Shown in pieces: positions 15,681-23,815 of a stretch of 64,000 bases of DNA; position 1 is the stretch's first letter; every line of letters starts with the position of its first letter. The notes under the pieces were generated by a model. That model did not search any database, was not told the DNA's origin, and saw only the letters and a program-made list of their open reading frames with translations. Source of the DNA: Deltaproteobacteria bacterium HGW-Deltaproteobacteria-12 (GTDB lineage Bacteria > Desulfobacterota > Syntrophia > Syntrophales > Smithellaceae); assembly GCA_002840565.1 (NCBI GenBank), contig PHBK01000026.1, positions 46,916 through 110,915 of the forward strand, in the 5' to 3' direction. Position numbers and translations under genes: made by a program.

Positions 15681-16550
15681 TCAAACTACTTTTTTCATCG
15701 CAGCAATAGCGACTTCAATTTGATCGTCCGATGGTTCCCGGGTTGTTATTTTTTGCAGCATCAAGCCCGGCCAGCTGAGAAATTGCACCCATTGCCAGTT
15801 GGAGTGCTTTCCGGTGAAACGGATGGCTTCATAGGAAATACCGGAAACGACGGGCAGGAGGATAATTTTATAAAGTACCCGATGCAGGAAATCCGGGCGG
15901 CCCAGAAGAGAAAAAACGATAATGGAGACAATCATCACGAAAAGAATAAAGCTTGTTCCGCAGCGGGGATGCCTGGTGGAGAAATCTTTCACATTTTCCA
16001 CCGTCAGTTCCTGACCGTGTTCCCAGGCGAAAACTGTCTTATGCTCCGCGCCATGGTACATATAGACCCGCCGCATATCCTCCATCAAGAGGGTGCAGGA
16101 AAGAAAGCAGACAAAAATTCCCAGGCGGACGCATCCTTCCAGGATGTTCAAAAGAATCAAATTGGAAATAAAAGGTTTCATTTGCGTGAAAAAGAAAGCC
16201 GGAACGACGACAAAGAAAAATAAGGCAACGGCGAAGCTGATGAAGACGGAAAGCGCCATTTCCCAGCTCTTCGGCTTTCTTTCTTCTTCCGACAGGGCCA
16301 CATCTGCCGAAAACATCAGACATTTCATGCCTATGAACATCATTTCAAACAAAGTGACGGTGCCCCGGATAAACATGAGGCCGAGTAATTTATAACGTTT
16401 TGTCAGCGGAATGTGCTCCCGTTCCTGAAAAACAATTTCTTTATCCGGTCTTCTGACCGCCGCCGCAATTTTGTTGCCGTGGCGCATCATTACACCCTCA
16501 ATGAGGGCCTGCCCTCCGGCGATATCTTCAGGATTAGGCTTATTGGCCAT
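15681..16550 (-). CDS. DUF1385-family membrane protein (YqhQ-like)
   Basis: A 289-residue integral membrane protein of the DUF1385 family. The family opening GGQALIEGVMMR is intact, and the conserved YHGAEHKTVFAWE and RHPRCGTSFILFVM segments are present. About four transmembrane helices are visible (around 110-135, 145-165, 207-227 and 232-250). Function is unknown. In many bacteria the gene lies near prfA or rpmE, which are not seen here. GAGG precedes the ATG. Confidence 0.85.
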   Translation of the reverse strand: MANKPNPEDIAGGQALIEGVMMRHGNKIAAAVRRPDKEIVFQEREHIPLTKRYKLLGLMFIRGTVTLFEMMFIGMKCLMFSADVALSEEERKPKSWEMALSVFISFAVALFFFVVVPAFFFTQMKPFISNLILLNILEGCVRLGIFVCFLSCTLLMEDMRRVYMYHGAEHKTVFAWEHGQELTVENVKDFSTRHPRCGTSFILFVMIVSIIVFSLLGRPDFLHRVLYKIILLPVVSGISYEAIRFTGKHSNWQWVQFLSWPGLMLQKITTREPSDDQIEVAIAAMKKVV

Positions 16551-16709
16551 TAGTTGTTTCCTCGAAATGATTTAAGAAATTTTGTGGGGGTTACTTATAG
16601 TATTTGAAGATACGTGTCAAACGATGATTTAGTTTAGGTTACATAATTGGTAGTTGCAAGATCAAGCTTCAATGATATAATGCCGCACGTTAAGAAAAGG
16701 AGGAGAACA

Positions 16710-16928
16710 ATGGCTGCCCAGGATTTATCCGCCGCGTTTATTAAGGAATATCAGGAACGTTTCGAGAAAAAAATAAAAGAAAATGAAATTGCTGTTCTGG
16801 AGCACTGGAAGGCGCAATTGGATAAGGTCGTAAGTTCCAGGCCCGACAGCATTGCCTCACTGCAAATGCAGATAAAAAAAACAACGGATATGATGGCCAA
16901 CCGCATTACTCTGTTAAAGAAAGAATAA
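16710..16928 (+). CDS. Small coiled-coil hypothetical protein, 72 residues
   Basis: A 72-residue charged, largely helical protein (MAAQDLSAAFIKEYQERFEK...), compatible with a short coiled coil. The ATG at 16710 follows AAAAGGAGGAGAAC, a strong binding site, and is preferred over the upstream ATG at 16647. Its stop lies 1 nt before the HD-domain gene, so the two are co-transcribed. Family not recognised. Confidence 0.65.
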   Translation: MAAQDLSAAFIKEYQERFEKKIKENEIAVLEHWKAQLDKVVSSRPDSIASLQMQIKKTTDMMANRITLLKKE

Positions 16929-16929
16929 G

Positions 16930-17505
16930 ATGGATAGCATCGCTGATTTTTTATTTGAAGTAGGAATGCTCAGTAAGACGCCCCGCAGCGGTTATCAATT
17001 TCTAGGCAGCGGCAAAGAGTCCGTGGCCGAACATATTCTGCGGACAATATTTGTCGGTTATACCTTATGCAAACTGGATCCGGCGCTCGATGAGTTTCGT
17101 GTTTTGAAAATGTGCACCCTGCATGATTTGCCGGAAGCGCGCACCGGCGATATGAATTATGTCAATAAAAAGTATGTTGCCGCCGATGAGGAAAAAGCGG
17201 TGCGCGAATTAACCGAGCATCTTTCTTTCGGGAGTGAAATCAAGGAGTTCATTGATGAATTCAACCGGAAGGAAACAAAAGAATCTCTGGCGGTGCGTGA
17301 TGCCGATCAAATTGCTTTCATCCTGCAATTAAAGGAATACAGTGATTTGGGAAACAAATATGCGGAAGAATGGATCAGTTATGCTCTGCAAAGGCTCAAT
17401 ACCGGGGCGGGGAAAGAGCTTGCTGGAAAGATCATTCAAACGGACTCATCAAACTGGTGGTTTAAAGATAAAAGCGATTGGTGGGTGAATGGCAACAGCA
17501 AATAA
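16930..17505 (+). CDS. HD-domain phosphohydrolase, YfbR-like
   Basis: A 191-residue HD-family protein related to the 5'-deoxynucleotidase YfbR group. Metal ligands appear as H in VAEHILRT, the HD pair in TLHDLPEARTGD, and a distal D in VRDADQIAF. YfbR-type enzymes dephosphorylate dNMPs; many close relatives are untested. It starts 1 nt after the small coiled-coil gene, and its 3' end overlaps the next gene by 17 nt. Confidence 0.8.
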   Translation: MDSIADFLFEVGMLSKTPRSGYQFLGSGKESVAEHILRTIFVGYTLCKLDPALDEFRVLKMCTLHDLPEARTGDMNYVNKKYVAADEEKAVRELTEHLSFGSEIKEFIDEFNRKETKESLAVRDADQIAFILQLKEYSDLGNKYAEEWISYALQRLNTGAGKELAGKIIQTDSSNWWFKDKSDWWVNGNSK

Positions 17506-17980
17506 TAAGATAAAAATATTTCTTGATCAGATCAGAAGAAAACCTTTCCAAGAACCATTATTATTTTTTATAGTTCCAATACTTGTCATCAGTCTTGTGG
17601 CCTGTGCCCCGAAATTCGGGCAGGTCGTTATATCTAAACCAGATGAATACAAGCAAATTTATGAAGCCAAAGAAAAATATATTCTTAACGCCACAGCCCG
17701 GGTCTTTCAGGAAAAGAATATGGGCGCCAATGTCCGGATTGACCGGGAAAAGGAGCGGGTGGAAACGGATTATATTGTAGAAGGGGAATGGCGGACGAAA
17801 AGCATTGCTCAAGTCAGGAAGCTGAACTGGCGGGAAAGGGAACTGGTTCTTTCTGTCATTACGGAAAAGAAAACGGAAACAGGCTGGGAAATGCGCAGGT
17901 TGCTGCAAAAAGAACAGTATCTTAATTTGTTCGATACCATTGAATTAGCGATTTTTCAGGAAATAGCCAGGATGGAATAG
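17489..17980 (+). CDS. Putative lipoprotein, 163 residues
   Basis: A protein with an unusually long polar N-terminal region, then a hydrophobic stretch (about 23-37) ending in LVAC, which fits a lipobox with lipidated C39. The mature part is a small alpha/beta domain (residues 55-163) with VRIDREKERVETDYI and LVLSVITEKK strands. It overlaps the HD-domain gene by 17 nt, which makes a shorter form with a downstream non-ATG start possible. Function unknown. Confidence 0.6.
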   Translation: MATANNKIKIFLDQIRRKPFQEPLLFFIVPILVISLVACAPKFGQVVISKPDEYKQIYEAKEKYILNATARVFQEKNMGANVRIDREKERVETDYIVEGEWRTKSIAQVRKLNWRERELVLSVITEKKTETGWEMRRLLQKEQYLNLFDTIELAIFQEIARME

Positions 17981-18010
17981 CATAAATTTTATTTATCGAA
18001 AGGAGACATT

Positions 18011-18418
18011 ATGGATCCCAGGAACAAAGTATCGTCAATGCTGGAAGAGTTTAAGAATTTCGCATTAAAGGGGAATGTTGTCGATCTGGCCATTGGTGTT
18101 ATCATCGGTGCGGCATTCGGTAAAATAATCGATTCGCTAGTCAAACACATTATCATGCCTGCGATCAGTGTTATTATGCCCGGCGAACAGGGTTATCTTG
18201 CCTGGAAGTGGGTTGTTAACGGCAAGGACATTCCCTACGGTTTGTTCATTGGTGAAATCGTCAACTTTCTGATTATTGCACTGGCCCTGTATCTTTTCAT
18301 CGTCAAGTTCATCGGATTGATCATTAAAAATAAGACAGAGGAAGCGGTAGCCCCGCCGCCTCCGACAAAAGATCAGGAACTGCTAGGCGAAATCCGCGAT
18401 CTGCTGAAGCAGAAATAA
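18011..18418 (+). CDS. mscL: Large-conductance mechanosensitive channel MscL
   Basis: A 135-residue channel protein that opens under hypo-osmotic shock. The N-terminal helix and first membrane helix (FALKGNVVDLAIGVIIGAAF), the periplasmic loop, the second helix (EIVNFLIIALALYLFIVKF) and the cytoplasmic C-terminal helix (LLGEIRDLLKQK) are all recognisable. Length is normal. AAAGGAG precedes the ATG. Confidence 0.96.
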   Translation: MDPRNKVSSMLEEFKNFALKGNVVDLAIGVIIGAAFGKIIDSLVKHIIMPAISVIMPGEQGYLAWKWVVNGKDIPYGLFIGEIVNFLIIALALYLFIVKFIGLIIKNKTEEAVAPPPPTKDQELLGEIRDLLKQK

Positions 18419-18488
18419 TAAAAAATATTAAAATAGCCGCAGCAGTACGATCATTAATCCCGCTCCCGCGAGACGAGTGTTAATTCTC

Positions 18489-18511
18489 CGCAGCTTGCTG
18501 CGAGGTTTTTG
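18489..18511 (+). terminator. Possible terminator after mscL
   Basis: CGCAG-CTTG-CTGCG hairpin (18489-18502) followed by AGGTTTTT. The stem is only 5 bp and lies 70 nt after the stop, so confidence is moderate. Confidence 0.4.
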
Positions 18512-18558
18512 ATTAAATACTCCGGAAAGAACTAACGCATTCCGCTGAGGACATAATC

Positions 18559-19134
18559 ATGGAAGCTTTTATCAACCCGCCACGGAAAATACCTTTTTAT
18601 CTGAAGATCGGCATCTGGATTTCCCGGAAAGTTACCGGGCGCGATCTGCTGCCGGCCAGACTTCTGGCCTGGTATCCGAAAGTTGCGATCAGTTCCGGCA
18701 TCCTGGAAGCCCTGGTTGCCCATCAGGACGGCAATCTGGATCGGCGGATGCTCAAACTTGTCCGGTTGCAGGCTTCCTTTGCCGTTGCCTGTCCTTTTTG
18801 CATTGACATGAACTATCATGATTATACTGATTATGGAATCTCCCGGGAGGAAATTCTGTCTTTGCAGAGTGGAATCGGAACGGAAACGATAAAAACATTT
18901 TCCCTGCGCGAGCTGCTGGCGCTCGAGTATGCCAGGCTGATATCGAGCCTGCCGCTGGAGTTTCCTCAATCCTTTATCGAAAAAATGAAAGCCAGCTTCA
19001 GCGAGCGGGAAATCGTCATTATCGCCAGCACAGCTGCGCAGGTCAACTACTGGGCAAGGCTTCTCCAGTCACTGGGTGTTCCGCCGGCGGGCTTTTCCGA
19101 TACCTGTGAGCTGAAGATTTATCCACGGAAATGA
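18559..19134 (+). CDS. AhpD/carboxymuconolactone-decarboxylase-family protein
   Basis: A 191-residue all-helical protein of the AhpD-like fold. The redox pair is in CPFCIDMNYHD (C-x2-C followed by histidine), the arrangement found in AhpD and related alkylhydroperoxidases. GAGG lies 9 nt upstream of the ATG. It stands alone between mscL and a small exported protein gene, with no peroxiredoxin partner nearby. It may protect against peroxides or act as a thiol oxidoreductase. Confidence 0.78.
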   Translation: MEAFINPPRKIPFYLKIGIWISRKVTGRDLLPARLLAWYPKVAISSGILEALVAHQDGNLDRRMLKLVRLQASFAVACPFCIDMNYHDYTDYGISREEILSLQSGIGTETIKTFSLRELLALEYARLISSLPLEFPQSFIEKMKASFSEREIVIIASTAAQVNYWARLLQSLGVPPAGFSDTCELKIYPRK

Positions 19135-19192
19135 TGCTCCTCTATGCGCCGCTTTTCCTTCTATTGCCGGAAGTGGGTATTATTTCCCCAAA

Positions 19193-19222
19193 TGGATCAT
19201 AAAGCCGAGTATTTATGATCCA
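19193..19222. promoter_or_regulatory. 11-bp perfect inverted repeat
   Basis: TGGATCATAAA (19193-19203) is exactly complementary to TTTATGATCCA (19212-19222), with an 8-nt loop. It lies between the AhpD-like gene and the small exported protein gene. It could be an operator or a transcript-end hairpin; no T tract follows. Confidence 0.45.
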
Positions 19223-19376
19223 CATTTCTGTCCGGAGGCGGGCGGAAATGCTAATTCCAAAAGCCGGCATCTTCCAATAATCCAATAATATTAATGTTAT
19301 AATTTATGATGGTTTGTCTGGCACGAGATATGCGAGCAATGCAATTAAAAACGAAAAAAGAGTCGGAGAATACAAT

Positions 19377-19673
19377 ATGAAAAAAATAACCATGACATTG
19401 CTCGCCGTCCTTCTTACTGCGGTTTTGGCATCCTTTGCCTTTGCCGACCCGGGATGGTCAACCAGTCACCGATACGGTAACCACGGGCGGGCCGATAGAC
19501 GACATCATCAATTTCAGCAGCAAGATTATCGCGGCCATTGGAGTCAGAATCATCACCCCGTGGTTGTGTCCCGGACTCCCATTTTCCCACACCGACCCGT
19601 CGTGCGTGTTTATGAATCTCAGGCGCCCGGATTCTGGCTGTATTTCCCGCACTTCAGCATCTCCATTCGTTAA
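19377..19673 (+). CDS. Small exported histidine-rich protein
   Basis: A 98-residue protein with a clear Sec signal peptide (MKKITMTLLAVLLTAVLASF, cleavage after AFA). The mature part is rich in His, Arg and Gln (RADRRHHQFQQQDYRGHW), then VVVSRTPIFPHRPVVRVYE and an aromatic C-terminus. The composition suggests metal binding or surface association; no family is recognised. The ATG at 19377 is chosen because it begins the signal peptide; an ATG 63 nt upstream is in frame but would bury it. Confidence 0.65.
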   Translation: MKKITMTLLAVLLTAVLASFAFADPGWSTSHRYGNHGRADRRHHQFQQQDYRGHWSQNHHPVVVSRTPIFPHRPVVRVYESQAPGFWLYFPHFSISIR

Positions 19674-19752
19674 GCGGGGAAATATCTCCTGTTTCGTGGT
19701 GAGGGATGCCGTGCACCAGGGGTGCTGACTGAATTGCTAATGCGGCACGGTA

Positions 19753-20409
19753 TCAATAGTCAACTCTGCCCGCTGTTGCCTGAATGCCGGGACCGATTTC
19801 GACGGCCAGATAACGGCCTTTCTTGAAGCTTCCCGCATTGGCTACAATTGCGTTTGCAAAGCGTTCAATCCCGGCCGCCTCATGAATATGGCCGCACAGA
19901 CAGAGGCTGACCGGATGCTCTTCCAGAAAAGACTTCACACTTTTGCTGCCGCCTCGGAGGCCAAGGAAAGATCTGTCGCGAACGCCCCGCGGCGGAGCGT
20001 GGGAGATCAGCACAACTTGCGGCGCCGCCTGCACCTGTTCGTATCCTGCGTGGAGGATAAGAGCGATTTCCTGTTCGGTATATTCCGTGGCCGTATGCAA
20101 AGGTGTCGGCGAAGACCCGCCCACACCGAAAAAGCCCACTCCACCCAGCACCCGGCCCTTCCCGTGCAGGCTGTAGTTTTTTTCTTCGAGGAAGTCTTTG
20201 ATCTCCAACCTGTCCCAGTTGCCGTGGACGGCGAGAATGTTTGTTGAGAATTGTTCCATACAGGCAATGACATCGGCCGCTTCAGCCCTTGTTTTAGAAC
20301 GGGTTATATCGCCGGCAATCACCACCAAATCCGCTTCACGGATGAGTAACGCCGCTTTTTCAATCGGCTTGGTTGCCCCGTGGATGTCGCTCATTACAAA
20401 AAGCTTCAT
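19753..20409 (-). CDS. Calcineurin-like metallophosphoesterase
   Basis: A 218-residue metallophosphoesterase. The metal-binding motifs run in order: D-x-H (MSDIHGA), G-D (VIAGDITRS), G-N-x-D (AVHGNWDR), H (VLISHAPP) and G-H-x-H (CGHIHEA). It resembles the small archaeal/bacterial YfcE-like phosphodiesterases. Substrate unknown. Free-standing, transcribed away from the nifU promoter. GAGG precedes the start. Confidence 0.85.
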   Translation of the reverse strand: MKLFVMSDIHGATKPIEKAALLIREADLVVIAGDITRSKTRAEAADVIACMEQFSTNILAVHGNWDRLEIKDFLEEKNYSLHGKGRVLGGVGFFGVGGSSPTPLHTATEYTEQEIALILHAGYEQVQAAPQVVLISHAPPRGVRDRSFLGLRGGSKSVKSFLEEHPVSLCLCGHIHEAAGIERFANAIVANAGSFKKGRYLAVEIGPGIQATAGRVDY

Positions 20410-20505
20410 ACTCTGTTGCCTCGTTCAGTCGTTTTTTTGTGATTAATGAGCTTATGGAACATTATTCTTCTTTAAATTAAGCAGTTAAAAAGCACTAGAA
20501 AAATG

Positions 20506-20539
20506 CTTGTAATTAAAAAGGATTAGTTTTAATTATAAG
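20506..20539. promoter_or_regulatory. 13-bp imperfect palindrome upstream of nifU
   Basis: CTTGTAATTAAAA (20506-20518) and TTTTAATTATAAG (20527-20539) are complementary at 12 of 13 positions with an 8-nt spacer. It lies 33 nt before the nifU start, where a repressor of the Fe-S/cysteine operon would sit. I cannot assign it to IscR or another regulator from sequence alone. Confidence 0.5.
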
Positions 20540-20572
20540 AAAAAATAATCCAAACAACTTTAAGGAGTATTT

Positions 20573-21397
20573 ATGTGGGAATATACGGACAAAGTAAAGG
20601 ATCATTTTCTCAATCCGCATAATGTCGGTGAAATCGAAAATCCGGATGGCGAAGCGGATGTTGGGTCTATCGCCTGTGGTGACGCCCTGAAGCTTACATT
20701 CAAGCTCGATGAGAATAAGAGAATTAAAGAAGCAAAATTTAAAACATTCGGTTGCGCCAGCGCTATTGCCACGTCTTCGGCATTGACTGATATAATCAAA
20801 GGAATGACTCTGGAAGAAGCGCTGAAAGTTACCAATCAGGACATTGCCGAATATCTGGGAGGATTACCTCAGGAGAAAATGCACTGCTCTGTAATGGGCA
20901 AGCAGGCGCTGGAAAAGGCCGTGGAAAATTATCGGGGGGCGCCTTCCATAGAACCGGGAGAAAAGATTATTTGTGAGTGCTTCGGGGTCACTGATAAGGA
21001 AATCGAACGCGCCATCCGGGAAAATAACCTCTCGACTGTGGAAGAAGTGACAAATTATACCAAAGCGGGCGGGGGTTGCGGCAACTGTCATGACGCCATC
21101 TTGCAGATAATCGAGAGTGTGAGGAGAGAAACAAAAGCCTCTGCACAGCCGCAGTTGACTAATCTCCAGAAAATACGTCTGATTGAAGAAACTATCGAAC
21201 GCGAAATACGTCCGTCACTGAAACATGATGGCGGTGACATTGACCTGATCGATGTAATCGGCAATCGGGTAATCGTGGCGACACGAGGTGCCTGCGCCGT
21301 ATGCAAGGCATCAGATATCACACTGAAGAATTTTGTGGAGCACAGGCTTAAGGAACTTGTTTCGCCGGACATAACAGTTGAGGAGGAACCCAAATGA
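20573..21397 (+). CDS. nifU: NifU Fe-S cluster scaffold protein
   Basis: A 274-residue three-domain NifU. The IscU-like N-terminal scaffold (about 1-125) has cysteines C35, C61 and C105. The central [2Fe-2S] domain has C134, C136, C169 and C172 (CEC ... CGNC). The C-terminal Nfu domain has C241 and C244 (CAVC). It assembles Fe-S clusters from sulfur supplied by NifS, whose gene overlaps by 4 nt. No nitrogenase genes are nearby, so this is probably the organism's general Fe-S system, as in several anaerobes. AAGGAG precedes the ATG. Confidence 0.93.
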   Translation: MWEYTDKVKDHFLNPHNVGEIENPDGEADVGSIACGDALKLTFKLDENKRIKEAKFKTFGCASAIATSSALTDIIKGMTLEEALKVTNQDIAEYLGGLPQEKMHCSVMGKQALEKAVENYRGAPSIEPGEKIICECFGVTDKEIERAIRENNLSTVEEVTNYTKAGGGCGNCHDAILQIIESVRRETKASAQPQLTNLQKIRLIEETIEREIRPSLKHDGGDIDLIDVIGNRVIVATRGACAVCKASDITLKNFVEHRLKELVSPDITVEEEPK

Positions 21398-22575
21398 CGA
21401 CGGTATATCTCGATAATAACGCAACAACTCAGGTTGCCGAAGAAGTGCTGGAGGTAATGCTCCCATACTTCCGTGATCTTTATGGCAATCCCTCCAGCAT
21501 ACATACCTTCGGCGGCCAGGTGGGACAGAAGATCCGCGCAGCCCGCGAGCAGGTGGCGGCGCTGATCGGCGCCGGTCCCGAGGAAATAATCTTTACCAGC
21601 TGCGGGACGGAGAGCGATAATGCGGCAATCCGTTCGGCGCTGATGACACGCCCGGATAAAAAGCACATTATCATCAGCCGCGTGGAACATCCTGCTATTC
21701 GCGCTTTAGGCGCTCATCTGGCGACACAAGGGTATCGGGTAACCGAGCTTCCGGTGGATAAAAATGGCGTACTGGATCTGGAAAATCTGGATAAAAGCAT
21801 GACCCCCGATACAGCCGTAGTAAGCCTGATGTGGGGCAACAACGAAACCGGCGTAATCTTTCCGGTGGAAGAGGCCTCCGCCATGGCCCATGAACGGGGC
21901 ATTCTTTTCCACTCGGATGCCGTGCAGAGTGCGGGCAAGATACCGATCAACCTGAAAAACAGCGCCATTGACATGCTTTCCATATCAGGACACAAGCTGC
22001 ATGCGCCTAAAGGAATCGGTGTGCTTTATGTTCGCAAAGGTACCAAATTTTCACCGTTTCTGATCGGCGGACATCAGGAAAGAGAGCGCCGGGGGGGAAC
22101 AGAGAACACACCCGGCATTATCGGCCTGGGGAAAGCCTGCGAGCTGGCGGCGGCAAACATGGGTAAAGAAAACACATATGTCAAAAGTCTGCGCGATAAG
22201 CTGGAGCGGGAAATCCTGCGCAGGATTCCGCAAAGCCGTGTCAACGGTGATGTAATCAATCGGCTGCCTAACACCACCAATATCAGCTTTGAATTTGTCG
22301 AAGGTGAAGCAATCCTCCTTTTGATGAATGAGCTGGGCATCTGTGCCTCTTCCGGATCGGCCTGCACATCCGGTTCATTGCAGCCTTCGCATGTCTTGCG
22401 GGCGATGGGTGTTCCCTTCACGATGGCGCATGGTTCCATTCGTTTCAGCCTGAGCATATACAATACTGAGGCGGAGATAGACTTTGTCATAGATAAAATG
22501 CCGGCAATCATTGAACGGCTGCGGGGAATGTCGCCTTTCTGGAATACAGGCAAACAGGCTTGCAGGACCCAATAA
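21394..22575 (+). CDS. nifS: NifS cysteine desulfurase
   Basis: A 393-residue class-I PLP-dependent cysteine desulfurase. The start is VYLDNNATTQVAEEV, the PLP lysine lies in SGHKLHAPKG, and the catalytic cysteine is in ASSGSACTSGS. It is coupled to nifU (ATGA overlap) and followed by cysE, which supplies cysteine, the sulfur donor. Confidence 0.94.
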   Translation: MTTVYLDNNATTQVAEEVLEVMLPYFRDLYGNPSSIHTFGGQVGQKIRAAREQVAALIGAGPEEIIFTSCGTESDNAAIRSALMTRPDKKHIIISRVEHPAIRALGAHLATQGYRVTELPVDKNGVLDLENLDKSMTPDTAVVSLMWGNNETGVIFPVEEASAMAHERGILFHSDAVQSAGKIPINLKNSAIDMLSISGHKLHAPKGIGVLYVRKGTKFSPFLIGGHQERERRGGTENTPGIIGLGKACELAAANMGKENTYVKSLRDKLEREILRRIPQSRVNGDVINRLPNTTNISFEFVEGEAILLLMNELGICASSGSACTSGSLQPSHVLRAMGVPFTMAHGSIRFSLSIYNTEAEIDFVIDKMPAIIERLRGMSPFWNTGKQACRTQ

Positions 22576-22675
22576 AGGCTGTATAAAATCCGTATATTAT
22601 TATTGGAAATCAGGAATTTGGCGAAAATAAATAATTCTGATAATTTTAAGCCGTTGGCAAAGGAGCAGGGTATTA

Positions 22676-23662
22676 ATGAAGAGTCCCGCACAGAGAAGAC
22701 AATGCAAGGAAAATATTGAATCGGTTCAGCATTCCCGCAAAGATATTCCCGCTATTGTGGATAAATTGGTATCTACCTGCAATAAAGAAGGCTGCTTTGA
22801 TCATGTCAGCGCGGAACCGATACCCTATCGGGCTGCCGTAATTGATATTTTGCGGCGCGCCAGCCGCATCCTTTACCCGGGATTTTTCATTCAAACCAGG
22901 CTGGATTCGACGAATGTGGAATATTATTTGGGGCAGGAAGTCACCGGGCTCTTCGAAGTATTATCCGAACAGATAATCTTAGCACTGCGTCACGATTGTC
23001 TGCGCCACAGTCTCCCTTGCGTCAGATGCGAGGAGCTGGGGCATGAGATCACGGTAAAATTTCTTCACGGGTTGCCGGAATTACGCAAGATGCTGGCCAA
23101 GGATATTCTTGCGGCTTATGAAGGAGATCCGGCGGCAAAAGGGTATGACGAAATAATATTCAGCTATCCGGGTCTGGGCGCCATAACTATTTACCGGATA
23201 GCCCATCAACTGCACAGCATGAAAGTGCCGTTAATACCCCGGATAATGACCGAGTATGCGCACAGCCACACCGGTATTGATATCCATCCGGGGGCTGACA
23301 TCGGAGAAAGCTTTTTTATCGACCATGGCACAGGCGTGGTCATCGGCGAGACGGCTTCGATCGGTAAGCGTGTCCGTCTCTATCAGGGTGTTACCCTGGG
23401 GGCGCTCTCTCTGAGTAAAGAGGAGTGCAAACTCCTGCGCAACTGCAGGCGTCATCCGACCCTGGAAGATGACGTTATTATTTATGCCAATGCCACGATT
23501 CTCGGTGGCGACACGGTTGTCGGCGCCCGGTCGGTGATCGGCGGCAACGTCTGGCTTACCCACTCTGTGCCTCCGGATACGGAAGTCTTTATCAGGAAGC
23601 AGGACCTGATCTTTGGCGAGAAACAATACAAGAAGCAGGCCGGGAAGAAAAGCTTCCGGTAA
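22676..23662 (+). CDS. cysE: Serine O-acetyltransferase
   Basis: A 328-residue serine acetyltransferase of the longer EpsC type, making O-acetylserine for cysteine synthesis. The helical N-terminal domain is followed by a left-handed beta-helix of hexapeptide repeats (from IDIHPGADIGESFFID, near residue 200), with the catalytic DHGTGVVIGETA region and GVTLGALS. It follows nifS by 100 nt, giving a cysteine-to-sulfide-to-cluster gene set. No cysK lies adjacent. Confidence 0.9.
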   Translation: MKSPAQRRQCKENIESVQHSRKDIPAIVDKLVSTCNKEGCFDHVSAEPIPYRAAVIDILRRASRILYPGFFIQTRLDSTNVEYYLGQEVTGLFEVLSEQIILALRHDCLRHSLPCVRCEELGHEITVKFLHGLPELRKMLAKDILAAYEGDPAAKGYDEIIFSYPGLGAITIYRIAHQLHSMKVPLIPRIMTEYAHSHTGIDIHPGADIGESFFIDHGTGVVIGETASIGKRVRLYQGVTLGALSLSKEECKLLRNCRRHPTLEDDVIIYANATILGGDTVVGARSVIGGNVWLTHSVPPDTEVFIRKQDLIFGEKQYKKQAGKKSFR

Positions 23663-23666
23663 GCAG

Positions 23667-23757
23667 TAAAGTTTTAAGCATTTACATGCCCGCGCCACAT
23701 TTTTACTGCGGGATCATGGCACCACCCTCCACCTTGTTTAATGGCCCGGATAATCTG
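23667..23757 (-). pseudogene. Decayed fragment of the MSMEG_6728-type gene
   Basis: This 91-bp stretch matches 30747-30838, inside the intact gene at 30530-30928, with seven mismatches and one single-base deletion in my hand alignment. Read on the minus strand it gives QIIRAIKQGGGW, then CHDPAVKMWRGHVNA, then a stop created by the deleted base; the intact gene has RHHPAVKMWRGHVNALKL. Everything before and after is missing. It is a remnant of a partial duplication or transfer, not a functional gene. Confidence 0.75.
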
Positions 23758-23815
23758 TACATTTACATGATTATTTAAACCGAAAACATGAGACTATAAC
23801 AAAACAAAGGAGAAC

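Noticed and set aside
15603..16223. 206-codon plus-strand frame
   Set aside because: It lies opposite the DUF1385 gene and has no start signal or recognisable protein.
16647..16709. Upstream ATG of the small coiled-coil gene
   Set aside because: The added 21 residues are basic and not similar to the rest, and AAAAGGAGGAG sits before the later ATG.
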